Assembly (NCBI GenBank): GCA_949987565.1
Contig: OX465117.1
Location: forward strand, 5,580,621-5,644,620
Length of the DNA: 64,000 nucleotides
Reading direction: 5' to 3'
Origin: Luidia sarsii
Lineage: Eukaryota; Echinodermata; Asteroidea; Paxillosida; Luidiidae
The position numbers and the translations under genes were made by a program. The stretch's first letter is position 1. Each line of letters opens with the position of its first letter. Under the pieces are notes generated by a model, which ran no database searches, was not told the DNA's origin, and was given only the letters and a program-made list of their open reading frames with translations. Shown here one piece after another: positions 63,855 through 64,000 of the stretch.

Positions 63855-64000
63855 TCATACTATGTTCGATTTAAGATTTTTCAAAACTGATGCATAGGTG
63901 TTCTCCAGGTCTGTTAGCAGGCTAAGTTTTAGCTTTGTCAAGTGAATAATGAATGAGATATTAACGAGCAAAGTGTATTTTTCTTTACAGTTGCTCTCCG
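63855..64000. repeat. Partial satellite unit at right edge (variant k)
   Basis: Carries CAAAACTG and TTACAG like the k unit at 54615. The array runs past the window with no sign of ending. Confidence 0.95.

Larger units (their letters stand above)
1..64000. repeat. 231-bp tandem satellite array (entire window)
   Basis: The same 231-bp unit repeats head to tail from end to end, always in one orientation, with no unique sequence. I phase units from the TCATACTATG box (for example at 341). Variants named here by diagnostic bases: a TTCAATTT; b TACTGTG+TTGCTGG+TTATCTT; c GATTAATG+AGCAGG+ACAG; d ATGCTCG+CTCCCC; e TTTGCAGG; f GCAG+CCGTCTG; f' CTCGCCG; g like b with AAAGTTG; h GCAG+CCGACTG; i TTGGCAGG; j GTAAAGTAT+CCGCGG; k CAAAACTG; l TACTGTG+AGCAGG; m CATTACAG; M AGCATGC; n GAACTATT; o TACTGTG+AGCTGG; p GTATACAC; q GGCTACG; r TAGTATG or TTCGCAGG; s AATGATTG+ACAG; v AGCACGC+TTCTTTCC; R TTACCGAG; t ATGTTTG+TTCACC; u GATATAGG; w ACAG+CTCCCC; x GTCATGAG; y CTTTATC+ACTTTTG; z chimera of p and q. 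c' is c with GATTATTG. Satellite status is directly visible; chromosomal location is not. Confidence 0.99.

Noticed and set aside
1..64000. CRISPR array
   Set aside because: The repeated unit is 231 bp with no unique spacers between short repeats, and there are no cas genes.
1..64000. CENP-B box
   Set aside because: TTCG with an A five bases on occurs in GATTTAAG units, but the required CGGG half is absent on both strands in every unit type I examined.
1..64000. rRNA, tRNA or 5S gene tandem repeat
   Set aside because: No rRNA core sequence and no cloverleaf is recognisable in the 231-bp unit. The A/B-box resemblance alone is too weak.
1..64000. Transposable element inserted in the array
   Set aside because: Every stretch stays in 231-bp phase apart from 1-2-bp indels. 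There are no terminal repeats, target-site duplications or foreign sequence.
1..64000. Telomeric or simple-sequence repeat
   Set aside because: ACACACA and ATCATCA runs are only a few bases long and belong to the unit. No TTAGGG-like series occurs.

Overview
The whole window is one uninterrupted tandem satellite array. I find no protein-coding gene, RNA gene, transposon or unique sequence. The unit is 231 bp. I count 276 complete copies between 110 and 63854, with partial copies at 1-109 and 63855-64000. All copies are in the same orientation and differ from one another by only a few bases. One copy counted by hand (11890-12120) is about 40 % G+C. Nothing identifies the species. A perfectly phased array of at least 64 kb with nested higher-order repeats is typical of nuclear heterochromatin in a eukaryote (centromeric, pericentromeric or subtelomeric). 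That assignment is an inference, because neither edge of the array is visible and I do not recognise the family by name.

Copies fall into about 25 recurrent variants defined by shared single-base differences; letter names are given in the first feature. The same ordered strings of variants recur, so the array has a multi-layer higher-order structure. From left to right: 1-2650, a block x to c that recurs exactly one long step later at 13167-15816; 2651-5652, a block with the 2-bp-deleted variant u; 5653-9810, a nine-unit block present twice in tandem; 9811-13275, a block whose variant order returns at 30.6-33.8 kb; 15817-17202, a six-unit block repeated at 58311-59696; 17203-22743, a disordered mosaic with many private mutations and indels; 22744-25048, a five-unit block present twice; 25049-30128, sixteen-unit periodicity; 30129-37520, a sixteen-unit block present twice and almost identical; 37752-52535, three copies of a 17-19-unit block at spacings of 19 and 28 units; 52536-59234, a fourteen-unit periodicity with an internal four-unit duplication; 60852-64000, a further copy of 51.6-54.8 kb running off the end.

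The pattern is what repeated out-of-register exchange or conversion between homologous units produces. Block spacings are whole multiples of 231 bp, corrected only by the few identifiable indels. At the edges of many blocks there is a chimeric unit whose left half belongs to one variant and right half to another. All length variants (ten units, net -11 bp) lie left of 27.8 kb. From 27819 onward every unit is exactly 231 bp. The right half therefore looks like the younger, more recently amplified part.

Each unit carries a reverse-strand frame of about 60 codons. I reject it as a gene: it begins at TTG, not ATG, and exists only because the unit is repeated. Possible functional signals are weak and unproven: a tRNA-type A-box/B-box arrangement followed by a T run, and a branch point, pyrimidine tract and CAG that resemble a 3' splice site.
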